From the IMG/VR virus record IMGVR_UViG_3300017991_001303, positions 1 through 28,521 of that record: a DNA stretch of 28,521 bases, one strand, 5' to 3'. Below are positions 15,606 to 22,888 of the stretch, piece by piece. The notes under the pieces were generated by a model. The model saw nothing but the letters and a program-made list of their open reading frames with translations. It had not been told where the DNA came from and ran no database searches. The stretch is from a virus. Positions within the stretch are counted from its first letter, which is position 1, and the number at the start of each line of letters is the position of its first letter. The position numbers and the translations under genes are program-made.

Positions 15606-15747
15606 AAACCAAAAGTTCGTTGAGGCGTTAGAAAACAACTTGACGACACAAAACATTTATGAGACACTATTCCCATATCGCACATTTAGTTCAGTAAAGA
15701 ACCAACGAAGAAAGATATTACAAAGGATGGTAAATGAAAATCACTAA
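15598..15747 (+). pseudogene. 3' remnant of a homing endonuclease between dnaE fragments 2 and 3
   Basis: An open segment of about 49 codons with no start codon, ending in TAA at 15747. It encodes NIYETLFPYRTFSSVKNQRR in its middle, a pattern like the YRT-x-SS-x-K DNA-binding helices at the ends of phage homing endonucleases. It overlaps the start of dnaE fragment 3 by 14 bp, just as the intact HEGs overlap their downstream exons (ATGA at 14451, 8 bp at 19018). The N-terminal and catalytic parts are gone. The match is by eye and rests on a short stretch. Confidence 0.5.
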
Positions 15748-17884
15748 CATAACACACTTGCCAGTGGCTAAAAGAAACCTAATCCCAGTCCCAGCAGGAC
15801 AGAAGAAGGAGCTGGAGGGTATATTTCTAAATAATCCAAAAGATACCAATATGCCTGATATTGACTATGATGTGAGCAATCCAATGGAACTAAAAGAGCG
15901 TCTTATGGAGGATTGGGGCAAGAACTCTGTTATTCCAATCTCAAACTGGAACACTCTACAGTTGAAGTCTCTAATCAAGGACATTTCAAAGTTCTATGGT
16001 GTGCCTTTCATTGAGGTAAATAAAGTTACATCTCAGATGATCTTTGAGGCTACTCCTGCCGCAAAGGCAAGGCACGGCATCAAGGCTGGTGTTTATACTC
16101 CAACTTGGGAAGAGGTTATGGAACTTTCTCCTTCTCTTCGTGGCTTCCTTGTAAAGCACCCTCACATCAAAACGCACGTTGAGGCGCTTGTAGGTCAGGT
16201 AAGGAGTTGTTCCCGCCACGCTGGTGGCGTTTTGATTGCGGACGATCTAAACGAGCATATGCCGATTATTAGTTCTGGTGGTGTTCGGCAGTCTCCGTGG
16301 GCAGAAGGTCAGAACGTTCGTCATTTGGAGCCGCTTGGGTTTATTAAGTTTGACCTTTTGGGGCTCTCCACACTTCGGATGATTGAAGACGCAATCCGTC
16401 ACATCCTTGTTCGGCATTACAATAATCCAGAGCCGACGTTCAAGGATGTTCAGGATTTCTACAACAAGCATCTTCACCCGGACGTTATTGACTTTGACGA
16501 TCAGGAAGTGTATAAGAATGTTTTCCAGAAAGGAAACTTCGCCGGTATTTTTCAGTTTACCGAGGGGCGAGCACAGGAATTCTGTGCAAACGCACAGCCA
16601 AAGTCTTTGGTTGATATTTCCGCCATTACTTCCATTTATCGTCCCGGGCCTCTATCGGCAAATGTTCACGAGCAATACATTCAAGCTAAGGAGAACGCAG
16701 ACGGTATTGATTATATGAATGATCATATCAAGGAAGTTACGCAAGAAACTTACGGGTTCCTTATCTTTCAGGAGCAGATTGCCTTACTTGCTCACAAGTT
16801 GGGTAAGGACGTATCTCTTGATGAAGGCAACCTTCTTCGCAAGGTTCTTACCAAGAAGGGAACCGGCAAGGGTCACGAAGTAAAGATGAAAATCCACGAC
16901 AAGTTTATTGAGGGTTGTGTTGAAAAGGGCATTCGTAGGCACGAAGCAGAAAGTATGTGGGAGCGATTTGAGTATTTCTCCGGATACGGCTTCAACAAGT
17001 CTCACGCTATTTCTTATTCCGCGATTTCTTTCCAGTGCGCTTGGCTTTGGAACTATTACCCGATTGAGTGGATGGCTTCTTTCTTGGACAAGGAGCCCGA
17101 GAAGCGAAAGGAAAAGGCAATCAATATTGCAAAGGCAAATGGCTTCTTTATCGAAAAGGCAGACGTAAACCGTTCTTCGTTTGAGTGGGAGATTGATCCA
17201 AACGATGATCGCAAGCTTATTCAGCCTCTTGCGGGCCTAAAGGGACTTGGTGACGCAGCAATCCAGCAGATTGTTGATAACCGTCCGTTTGCGAATATCG
17301 AAGAGTTTTTATTCCACGATGATATTGTTTACAGCAAACTAAACAAGAAGGCTCTTGATGTGCTAGTTCGGTCGGGAGCGATGAATAGTTTAATGGATGA
17401 TCGCTTCACTGGTCGCAAGCATTTCTGGTCTGCTGTCGCAGTAGATAGAGTTTACAACCGCAAGAAGTTCAATGAGAACATTGAGAAGTATAGAGATGAA
17501 GGGGACTTCACTCCAGAGGAAGAAATCGAGAATCTAACAACAATCACAGGTATTTTCCCTATGTCTCTGGTCGTAACGCCAGAGGTTCGGCAAAAGTTGG
17601 ATGAGTATTACATTCCGGCGATTTCAGATTACGATCCAGAGTTGGGACTTGTATGGTTTATTCCACGCGAGATTATTCGCAAGAAAACAAAAAGAGGAAA
17701 GCCTTATTGGATTGTGGAAGTTATTGATTCGAATTCCGTCTTGACACGCTTCCGTTGTTGGGGTATTGTTGAGGGCAAGGACAGGATCCACTTGAATCGT
17801 CCTTATATGTGTCGCCCACAATATGATCCCACTTGGGGATTCTCAGTTCGATCAATTAAAAAGCAGCTGCGCCTTTTGGGATGA
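15734..17884 (+). CDS. dnaE: DNA polymerase III alpha, fragment 3: catalytic palm, fingers and C-terminal domains
   Basis: A 716-aa protein carrying most of the polymerase. The catalytic carboxylates are PDIDYD (41-46, the Asp pair equivalent to E. coli D401 and D403) and D207 in FIKFDLLGL (the D555 equivalent). SRHAGG (160-165) belongs to the nucleotide-binding fingers. It continues with YRPGPL, QETYGFLIFQEQI, LLRKVLTKKG and YFSGYGFNKSHAISYS, then an HhH region (LAGLKGLGDAAIQQI) and a C-terminal OB-like part. Residues 1-37 (MKITNITHLPVAKRNLIPVP and on) look like a C-intein start but lack a terminal His-Asn and nucleophile at a convincing place. The start at 15734 follows AAAGGATGGTAA. Confidence 0.92.
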   Translation: MKITNITHLPVAKRNLIPVPAGQKKELEGIFLNNPKDTNMPDIDYDVSNPMELKERLMEDWGKNSVIPISNWNTLQLKSLIKDISKFYGVPFIEVNKVTSQMIFEATPAAKARHGIKAGVYTPTWEEVMELSPSLRGFLVKHPHIKTHVEALVGQVRSCSRHAGGVLIADDLNEHMPIISSGGVRQSPWAEGQNVRHLEPLGFIKFDLLGLSTLRMIEDAIRHILVRHYNNPEPTFKDVQDFYNKHLHPDVIDFDDQEVYKNVFQKGNFAGIFQFTEGRAQEFCANAQPKSLVDISAITSIYRPGPLSANVHEQYIQAKENADGIDYMNDHIKEVTQETYGFLIFQEQIALLAHKLGKDVSLDEGNLLRKVLTKKGTGKGHEVKMKIHDKFIEGCVEKGIRRHEAESMWERFEYFSGYGFNKSHAISYSAISFQCAWLWNYYPIEWMASFLDKEPEKRKEKAINIAKANGFFIEKADVNRSSFEWEIDPNDDRKLIQPLAGLKGLGDAAIQQIVDNRPFANIEEFLFHDDIVYSKLNKKALDVLVRSGAMNSLMDDRFTGRKHFWSAVAVDRVYNRKKFNENIEKYRDEGDFTPEEEIENLTTITGIFPMSLVVTPEVRQKLDEYYIPAISDYDPELGLVWFIPREIIRKKTKRGKPYWIVEVIDSNSVLTRFRCWGIVEGKDRIHLNRPYMCRPQYDPTWGFSVRSIKKQLRLLG

Positions 17885-17934
17885 AATAAACCCTGAGTAT
17901 ATCAGGATAGCTAAGAAAATGTTGGGAGTAGAAA

Positions 17935-18000
17935 ATGATAGCAGATATAATAGTAGGTTTGTCTTTTGGTGATGAAGGCAAGGCTTTTTACTTTTTGTAA
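17935..18000 (+). pseudogene. Truncated 5' end of purA, interrupted at the P-loop
   Basis: Codes MIADIIVGLSFGDEGK followed by five foreign residues (AFYFL) and a stop. The first 16 residues match the start of adenylosuccinate synthetase, including the catalytic GDEGK loop. Homology stops right after the Lys codon at 17980-17982. It keeps its own ribosome-binding site and start, so a 21-aa peptide may still be made. It is the relic of the gene that the HEG 2 cassette entered; the complete purA starts at 19018. Confidence 0.8.
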
Positions 18001-18033
18001 AACTATTTATTTATGAATGGAGAAAATACAAAA
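17993..18033 (+). promoter_or_regulatory. Leader of HEG 2 with possible RBS-proximal hairpin
   Basis: TTTTGTA (17993-17999) can pair with TACAAAA (18027-18033), which abuts the start codon. The ACTATTTA octamer and the ribosome-binding site GGAG lie between the arms. The stem is AT-rich, so it is weaker than at the other two HEGs. Confidence 0.35.
18002..18009 (+). promoter_or_regulatory. ACTATTTA octamer, copy 3 (HEG 2)
   Basis: It lies one base after the stop of the purA stub and 23 bp before the ATG at 18033. Confidence 0.55.
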
Positions 18034-19025
18034 TGTATAAAGTAACTTGCTTAATTTGTAATTATAGCTGCGGTCTGAACTACTTGGGGACTCATTTAAA
18101 AAAAACACACTCAACAAGTTTAAAAAACTATTATGATGAGTACTTGAAAGAAGAGGGCGACGGGCAATGTAAGATGTGCGCTGAGTCCACCAAATTTATC
18201 AGCTTGAAGATAGGATATAGAAAAACATGTTCTGCCAGTTGCGCGCACAAATGTCGCTCTCAGAGGTTATATGAAGAACACGGGGTCACAAACCAATTCC
18301 AGCTAAAGAAAGTTAAAGAGAAGTCTAAAAAAACTTTATTAGACAAGTACGGAGTAGGTAATATATCAGAACTAGCGGAGACAAAAGAAAAAAAGAAGGC
18401 AACCTGTTTGTTGAATTATGGAGTTGAACACCCTCTTCAAAGTAAGGCAATAAGGGACAAGGCGATAGATACGATAAGAGAGAAGTATTGTAATCCTAAT
18501 GCCGTAAACATAGGACAAATAGCGTCCGTTAAGGCTCAAATAAGAAAAACAAAAAAAGAAAGATATGGTGATGAACATTACACCAATAGGCAAAAAGCAG
18601 AAGAGACAATGCTTCATCGTTATGGCACCAAGCAAATTATGGATATAGACGAGTATGCTGAAAAGGCGTCGATGAATGGTGGCGGCCGCGCAAAGACTAG
18701 AAAATACAGTACAATATTTGGTGATATAATCAATATACAAGGTTCCTACGAAGAGAGGTTTGTCAAGTACTGCGAAAACAATAATTACAGGGTTTTGAAC
18801 GGCCCAACTATTGATTATGTTTTTGAAGGACAAAAAAGAAAATATAGGGTTGACTTTGAGGTAGAAAAAGGGGACAATAAAGTTCTGGTTGAGATCAAGA
18901 GCAGTTATTGGTATAAAGAACACCAAAAACAAGTTGAAGCCAAAAAGAAATATGCTGAGGCATATTGTAAAAAAAAGAATTTATCGTATCAACTATTAGT
19001 AGAAAGGTTTAGTTTACATGATTAA
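18033..19025 (+). CDS. Putative homing endonuclease, zinc finger plus YG-repeats plus PD-(D/E)XK-like nuclease
   Basis: A 330-aa protein inserted between a purA stub and a complete purA. The N-terminus has a C2H2-like finger (C6, C9, H21, H26) and a second Cys cluster (CKMC, CSASC). The middle holds four spaced repeats of the type [KNR]YG-x4-6 (KYGVGNISE, NYGVEHPLQ, RYGDEHYTN, RYGTKQIMD) seen in phage mobile endonucleases. The C-terminus has a PD-(D/E)XK-like core: YRVDFEVEKG with D274, then VLVEIKSSYW with E287-x-K289. The 3' end overlaps the intact purA start by 8 bp. It uses almost only AAA for Lys, like the 5' half of that purA. The likely target is the P-loop codons of purA. Confidence 0.78.
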   Translation: MYKVTCLICNYSCGLNYLGTHLKKTHSTSLKNYYDEYLKEEGDGQCKMCAESTKFISLKIGYRKTCSASCAHKCRSQRLYEEHGVTNQFQLKKVKEKSKKTLLDKYGVGNISELAETKEKKKATCLLNYGVEHPLQSKAIRDKAIDTIREKYCNPNAVNIGQIASVKAQIRKTKKERYGDEHYTNRQKAEETMLHRYGTKQIMDIDEYAEKASMNGGGRAKTRKYSTIFGDIINIQGSYEERFVKYCENNNYRVLNGPTIDYVFEGQKRKYRVDFEVEKGDNKVLVEIKSSYWYKEHQKQVEAKKKYAEAYCKKKNLSYQLLVERFSLHD

Positions 19026-20031
19026 AGCAGCGGATATGGTCATCGGCCTGGCCATGGGGGATGAATCCAAAGGAAAAGTTGCCTACCATCTGGTCAAAAA
19101 CGGAGACTATACTCATGTGATTCGTTTTTGCGGAGGAGCAAATGCAGGACACACCATATACCACAATGGCAACAAAATCGTTACACACTCAATACCGGTA
19201 GGCGTTATACATGGAGTTAAGTCAATTATAGGCTCAGGGTGCGTGTTAAACCCAGAAGCGTTTTTTGCAGAACTCAAGGAGCTTAATGAAGCGGGCATTG
19301 ACACAGAAGACAAAGTCTTCATCGCTGCAAATGCTCATATCACAACAGACTGTCACTTAGAAGAAGACAGAAAAGATACCAAAATTGGCACAACCAAAAG
19401 AGGCATTGGACCGACCTATCGTGATAAATACGCTAGAGAAGGCTTATTAGCCAAAGATGTGCCCGAACTAGCACCATATATAATCGACCTTTATGAAGAA
19501 TTACACAACAATCAGCAGGGTGACACTGTGATCCTCTGTGAGGGCGCACAAGGCTTTGGATTGGACATTGACTGGGGAGATTACCCTTATGTTACTTCAA
19601 GCCACTGTACGACCGCTGGGGCGCTCCTAAACGGCATCCCTCCGCAGGCTGTCCGAAAGGTTTACGGTATCACGAAGGCTTACGATACTTACGTGGGAGC
19701 AAAGAACTTTCACGGTGAAGGAAGAGTATTTGATTTGCTACAAAGCCTAGGAAAGGAGTTTGGTGCGACCACTGGTCGTCCCCGTCAGTGTAACTGGCTT
19801 AATGTTCAGGCCCTAAAGAAGGCAGTAGATATCAATGGCGTTACAGATGTGATTATCAACAAGGTAGATATTCTTCGACAAACTGGCGCTTGGAACTTGC
19901 GTTCTTCTGACAACAATGCTATCATGCTCAAGTTGGGTTCAGAGGTAGCCTGGAAGCAATACATCAGACGATTCCTCAGTGACAACAGAAATATCAATGT
20001 TGTCTTTTCAGAATCACCAGAAAGGATTTAA
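19018..20031 (+). CDS. purA: Adenylosuccinate synthetase, phage type (mosaic gene)
   Basis: Condenses IMP with aspartate using GTP, the first step from IMP to AMP. The P-loop is MGDESKGK (13-20) with catalytic Asp15; GGANAGHT (39-46) supplies catalytic His45. Later motifs are SSHCTTAGALLNG (as HCTTAGALL here), KAYDTYVG and GATTGRPRQCNWLN. Length (337 aa) matches the short archaeal/phage forms and not the 430-aa bacterial form. Phage PurZ enzymes, which make the 2-aminoadenine precursor, are reported to lack the catalytic Asp; here it is kept. Lys codons shift sharply: 11 AAA to 2 AAG up to about 19457, then 0 to 9 from 19657. So the 5' half probably came in with HEG 2. It overlaps that gene by 8 bp. 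Confidence 0.88.
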   Translation: MIKAADMVIGLAMGDESKGKVAYHLVKNGDYTHVIRFCGGANAGHTIYHNGNKIVTHSIPVGVIHGVKSIIGSGCVLNPEAFFAELKELNEAGIDTEDKVFIAANAHITTDCHLEEDRKDTKIGTTKRGIGPTYRDKYAREGLLAKDVPELAPYIIDLYEELHNNQQGDTVILCEGAQGFGLDIDWGDYPYVTSSHCTTAGALLNGIPPQAVRKVYGITKAYDTYVGAKNFHGEGRVFDLLQSLGKEFGATTGRPRQCNWLNVQALKKAVDINGVTDVIINKVDILRQTGAWNLRSSDNNAIMLKLGSEVAWKQYIRRFLSDNRNINVVFSESPERI

Positions 20032-20032
20032 A

Positions 20033-20497
20033 ATGATTTTACAGTATCACATGATTCACGATAATGTTCACCCCCCGACGCGATCTAATCCGTCAGATGC
20101 AGGTTTGGATCTGCGATTTAGCCCAGACGATGCTACTGTGCGTGGCCTTCGAATTGATCCGGGCGAAAGCAAATTACTGCCTACTGGTTTGCGGTTTGCT
20201 ATTCCTCATGGTTATATGATGGAAATCAAGAACCGATCTAGTATGGCTGCAAAGCGTCAGCTTCTGGTTGGCGCTTGTGTTGTGGACTCTGGCTATGATG
20301 GTGAGGTTTTTGTCAATCTTCACAACATTGGTAAGTACTGGCAGACTATCGAGCCCGGGGACAAGATTGCACAGGCTGTTGTTGTTCCGGTTGTTCACGC
20401 TCGCTTTGTAGCGTCTGAGGATCCCAACATTTATGATTGGCATCCGATTACCATCTCTAACCGGGGTGATGGTGCCCTAGGAAGCACAGGTAAGTAA
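20033..20497 (+). CDS. dut: dUTPase (deoxyuridine 5'-triphosphate nucleotidohydrolase)
   Basis: Hydrolyses dUTP to dUMP, keeping uracil out of DNA and feeding ThyX. All five trimeric dUTPase motifs are present in a 154-aa chain: SDAGLDL (21-27), NRSS (67-70), VVDSGYDGEV (83-92), PGDKIAQ (108-114) and RGDGALGSTG (144-153). ATG 20033 follows GAAAGGATTTAA; the frame extends upstream only within purA. It abuts purA and overlaps the ClpP-like gene by one base (TAATG). Confidence 0.95.
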   Translation: MILQYHMIHDNVHPPTRSNPSDAGLDLRFSPDDATVRGLRIDPGESKLLPTGLRFAIPHGYMMEIKNRSSMAAKRQLLVGACVVDSGYDGEVFVNLHNIGKYWQTIEPGDKIAQAVVVPVVHARFVASEDPNIYDWHPITISNRGDGALGSTGK

Positions 20498-21063
20498 TGT
20501 CGTCATCACTACCACTACCAAAGGATCGTTGTTTATACCTGCCTGATCAGGTTACACAGGAGTCAATGAACAAACTAACAAAGAGCATTGTTGAAATCAA
20601 TGCCGATGATGCACTACTAAAGAAGGTGTATGCTATCCACGGATTAGAGTATACACCGAAGCCTATTCAGATTTACATTGACTCTTACGGCGGCGCAGTA
20701 TATCAGTGCTTTGGTTTGCTTGGAGTTATGGAGAAGTCTGAAACTCCAATCCATACGATTGTAACTGGTGCTGCTATGTCTTGTGGCTTTATGATTTTGA
20801 TCTCAGGGCATAAGCGGTTTGGTTACAGACTATCAACCCCGCTTTACCATCAGGTTTCCTCTGGGTTGTTCTATGGTAAGGTTCAGGATATGGAAGAGCA
20901 ACTACAAGAGACAAAGCGCCTTCAAAAGTTGATTGAGGAGATTACTTTGGACAAAACCAACATCTCAAAGAAGAAGTTGGCTGATGTTCTCAAAAACAAG
21001 GTTGATTGGTATATGTCTGCCGAAGAGGCACTAAAGTTGGGCGTCATTGACGCAATCATATAA
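20497..21063 (+). CDS. ClpP-like serine protease
   Basis: A 188-aa member of the ClpP/crotonase fold. The triad can be placed as Ser95 (GAAMSCGF), His118 (LYHQVSSG) and Asp170 (NKVDWYMSAEEA). The oxyanion-strand motif IDSYGGAVYQ (61-70) matches ClpP NSPGGSV. The C-terminal SAEEALKLGVIDAI is the usual family ending (SAxEAxxYGLID). It may process phage or host proteins together with host Clp ATPases, or act alone; the target is unknown. Its location among nucleotide genes, with TAATG coupling to dut, suggests early or middle expression. Confidence 0.88.
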   Translation: MSSSLPLPKDRCLYLPDQVTQESMNKLTKSIVEINADDALLKKVYAIHGLEYTPKPIQIYIDSYGGAVYQCFGLLGVMEKSETPIHTIVTGAAMSCGFMILISGHKRFGYRLSTPLYHQVSSGLFYGKVQDMEEQLQETKRLQKLIEEITLDKTNISKKKLADVLKNKVDWYMSAEEALKLGVIDAII

Positions 21064-21073
21064 AGGATTATAA

Positions 21074-21793
21074 ATGAACCACGAAGACGAAAACAAAACG
21101 ATTTATTTATATGGCGACGGTATTGGAAAGGTTCAACTTATTGAGAGTTATGGATCAGATAAATCCGTCGTGAATAGTGCCCGAGTGTCCTTCGGGAAGC
21201 ATAAAGAAGAACTTGACGAACGAGATAAAAAGTTAATCAACTATCTTATCAAGCATCGCCATACTTCAACTCTGGAACATTGCGGCGCTACATTTAAGTT
21301 TGTCGTCCCACTTTATGTTCGTTCACAACATCATCGTCATCGCACTTGGTCTTATAACGAGATTTCAAGAAGATACACAGATGTGAATATTCAGTTCTAT
21401 GAGCCGAAGGTGTTTAGAACACAACATAAAACAAACCGACAAGCATCAAACGCCGACTCAATCGATCCAGTCTTATATCCAGATTTAAGCGATTCTGAGT
21501 TTGGTATTACCGCCTCTGAAAGTGTGATAGCGCACCACGAGAAGAGTCTAGGGCTATATCACCAATTGATGGCAAGAGGTGTCTGTCGAGAGCAGGCTCG
21601 TGGAGTTTTACCACAGAACCTTTACACTGAATACTACGGCACCTGTTCTGTTTTGAATGCGTTAAAGTTTATTTCTTTAAGGTCTCACGAAGGGGCTCAA
21701 TGGGAAATCAGAAAGGTCGCGGAGGCAATGTTGGAGATTTTGGAGGATCTTTATCCTGTAACAATCGCGGCGTATAAAGAGCATAACTGGTAG
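21074..21793 (+). CDS. thyX: Flavin-dependent thymidylate synthase
   Basis: Methylates dUMP to dTMP with FAD, NADPH and methylene-tetrahydrofolate. The ThyX signature RHRTWSYNEISRRY (88-101; pattern RHR-x7-S) is complete. SARVSFGK (35-42) and the C-terminal ARGVLPQNLYTEYYGTCS, with the region LKFISLRSHEGAQWEIR, match the family nucleotide-binding parts. Length (239 aa) is normal. It completes the dUTP to dUMP to dTMP route with the dUTPase two genes upstream. Ten bases separate it from the ClpP-like gene. Confidence 0.95.
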   Translation: MNHEDENKTIYLYGDGIGKVQLIESYGSDKSVVNSARVSFGKHKEELDERDKKLINYLIKHRHTSTLEHCGATFKFVVPLYVRSQHHRHRTWSYNEISRRYTDVNIQFYEPKVFRTQHKTNRQASNADSIDPVLYPDLSDSEFGITASESVIAHHEKSLGLYHQLMARGVCREQARGVLPQNLYTEYYGTCSVLNALKFISLRSHEGAQWEIRKVAEAMLEILEDLYPVTIAAYKEHNW

Positions 21794-21817
21794 AACTTTA
21801 TTTTATTTATACCGGGT

Positions 21818-21864
21818 ATTAGGGAATGTTCCATACTATTTAGTATATAAGGGAGTTTCCTAAT
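21818..21864 (+). promoter_or_regulatory. Leader of HEG 3: hairpin that covers the start codon
   Basis: ATTAGGGAA (21818-21826) pairs over 9 bp (one G-U) with TTTCCTAAT (21856-21864), which contains the first two bases of the ATG at 21863. Between the arms lie an ACTATTTA octamer within a dyad (ATACTA-TT-TAGTAT) and the ribosome-binding site GGGAG (21851-21855). Confidence 0.55.
21835..21842 (+). promoter_or_regulatory. ACTATTTA octamer, copy 4 (HEG 3)
   Basis: It lies 20 bp before the ATG at 21863, in the loop of the leader hairpin. An mRNA starting a few bases downstream would lack the left arm. Confidence 0.55.
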
Positions 21865-22675
21865 GAAACAAATAAAATCTGGTATTTATTCTATAACTTG
21901 TAAAGTCAATAATAAAGTTTATATTGGTAGTAGCGTTAATATTGTTAAAAGATGGAGGGAGCATTTATCGTCACTACGAAGAGGTAAGCACCGAAATCAA
22001 TACTTACAGCACGCATTTACGAAATATGGTGAAGAAAGTTTTTCTTTCTCTATTGTTGTTGAGTGTGAGCCTGAAATGCTATTGATAGAGGAAGAAAAAC
22101 AAATAAAAATCTACAACTCTTTTAACGATGGATTTAACTTGGTAGAAACCCCAACAACTAATATGCTGGGGTATAAACATACAGAAGAAAGTATAAAGAA
22201 AATGTCCAGAGTTAGAAAAAAACTCGGCAGGGTCAGCGGTTCCCTAACCATAGAGCAAGTAAAGCAAATGAGGCAACAGTTTTTTGATGGTGCAAGAGTT
22301 TCGGCATTAGCGAAAGAATATGGAATAGTGCGGCAAACAATAGGAAGAATAGTTTATTTAAAGTCTTATCAAGATGTTCCTGTATCAACAGAATATCGTG
22401 AGATGCTTGAAGAACTAAAAGAAGCAAAAGAAAATGGTAAGCGCCCCCGCTCAAAAGGTTGGAACCACAGTGAAGAGTTTGTGGAAAGATTTATAAAAGC
22501 AGTATCTAAACCTCGGGCAGCAGATAAAAGAGCCTTGACGCCGGAGCAAATCCGTGATATAAGATACAGAGCGCAGCAGGGTGAGACTTATAAAGTTTTG
22601 TCCGCTGATTTTGGAGTTAATCAAATGTCTATTAGTAAAATAGTTCGCAGATTAACTTACAAAGATGTAGTATAA
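21863..22675 (+). CDS. GIY-YIG homing endonuclease
   Basis: A 270-aa free-standing endonuclease of the Seg/I-TevI type. The nuclease domain opens with GIYS (7-10) and YIGSS (20-24). A conserved Arg follows at about residue 30 (KRWREH) and a catalytic Glu region in IEEEKQIKIYNSF. A NUMOD3-like DNA-binding motif (MLGYKHTEESIKKMS) and two helix-turn-helix repeats come next (LTIEQVKQMRQQFFDG...VRQTIGRI and LTPEQIRDIRYRAQQG...NQMSISKI). It sits between thyX and a block of small genes and does not interrupt a recognisable gene. Codons are AAA-rich, as in the other HEGs. Confidence 0.9.
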   Translation: MKQIKSGIYSITCKVNNKVYIGSSVNIVKRWREHLSSLRRGKHRNQYLQHAFTKYGEESFSFSIVVECEPEMLLIEEEKQIKIYNSFNDGFNLVETPTTNMLGYKHTEESIKKMSRVRKKLGRVSGSLTIEQVKQMRQQFFDGARVSALAKEYGIVRQTIGRIVYLKSYQDVPVSTEYREMLEELKEAKENGKRPRSKGWNHSEEFVERFIKAVSKPRAADKRALTPEQIRDIRYRAQQGETYKVLSADFGVNQMSISKIVRRLTYKDVV

Positions 22676-22691
22676 GGAGAACGAAGAATGA
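22676..22691 (+). repeat. Gene-junction cassette GGAGAACGAAGAATGA, copy 1
   Basis: Ribosome-binding site plus start codon of the gene at 22688. The same 16 bases recur at 25713 and 25943, and a close variant is found at 26881. Confidence 0.7.
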
Positions 22692-22888
22692 AAGTCGGTG
22701 ATCTTGTAAAACCAAAAAGTCAGTGGGATGAAAACTTCAAAAAGAAAAAGCATGATATTGGTCTTTTAATAGACATTGAAAAAGACTTCTATCGCCACAA
22801 CGATTATTTTCAAGACCGTCTGACTATCTGGTGGACCCACGGTGAAACGACACAAGAGCCTACTGGCTATGTGGAGGTTATGAGATGA
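22688..22888 (+). CDS. Small hypothetical protein
   Basis: 66 aa, opening MKVGDLVKPKSQW and containing IGLLIDIEKD and RLTIWWTHGE. The pattern of alternating strands resembles small SH3-like phage proteins (MKVGDLVxxK...GIIxxI...V-x-W). No function is known. It begins the run of tiny overlapping genes and its stop overlaps the next start (ATGA). Confidence 0.75.
   Translation: MKVGDLVKPKSQWDENFKKKKHDIGLLIDIEKDFYRHNDYFQDRLTIWWTHGETTQEPTGYVEVMR

Larger units (their letters stand above)
17885..18032. other. Spacer holding the purA stub and HEG 2 leader
   Basis: After dnaE there is a small hairpin CCTGA/TCAGG (17892-17906), a ribosome-binding site GGGAG, the purA 5' stub (17935-18000), an ACTATTTA octamer, and the HEG 2 ribosome-binding site (GGAG at 18019-18022). 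Confidence 0.7.

Noticed and set aside
18372-18932. Long open frame on the - strand opposite HEG 2
   Set aside because: Low-complexity, Phe/Ile/Leu-rich translation of AAA-rich coding DNA; a shadow of the HEG.
19018-20031. PurZ (2-aminoadenine pathway) instead of PurA
   Set aside because: Catalytic Asp15 and His45 are both present, and no DatZ-like gene is seen in the window.
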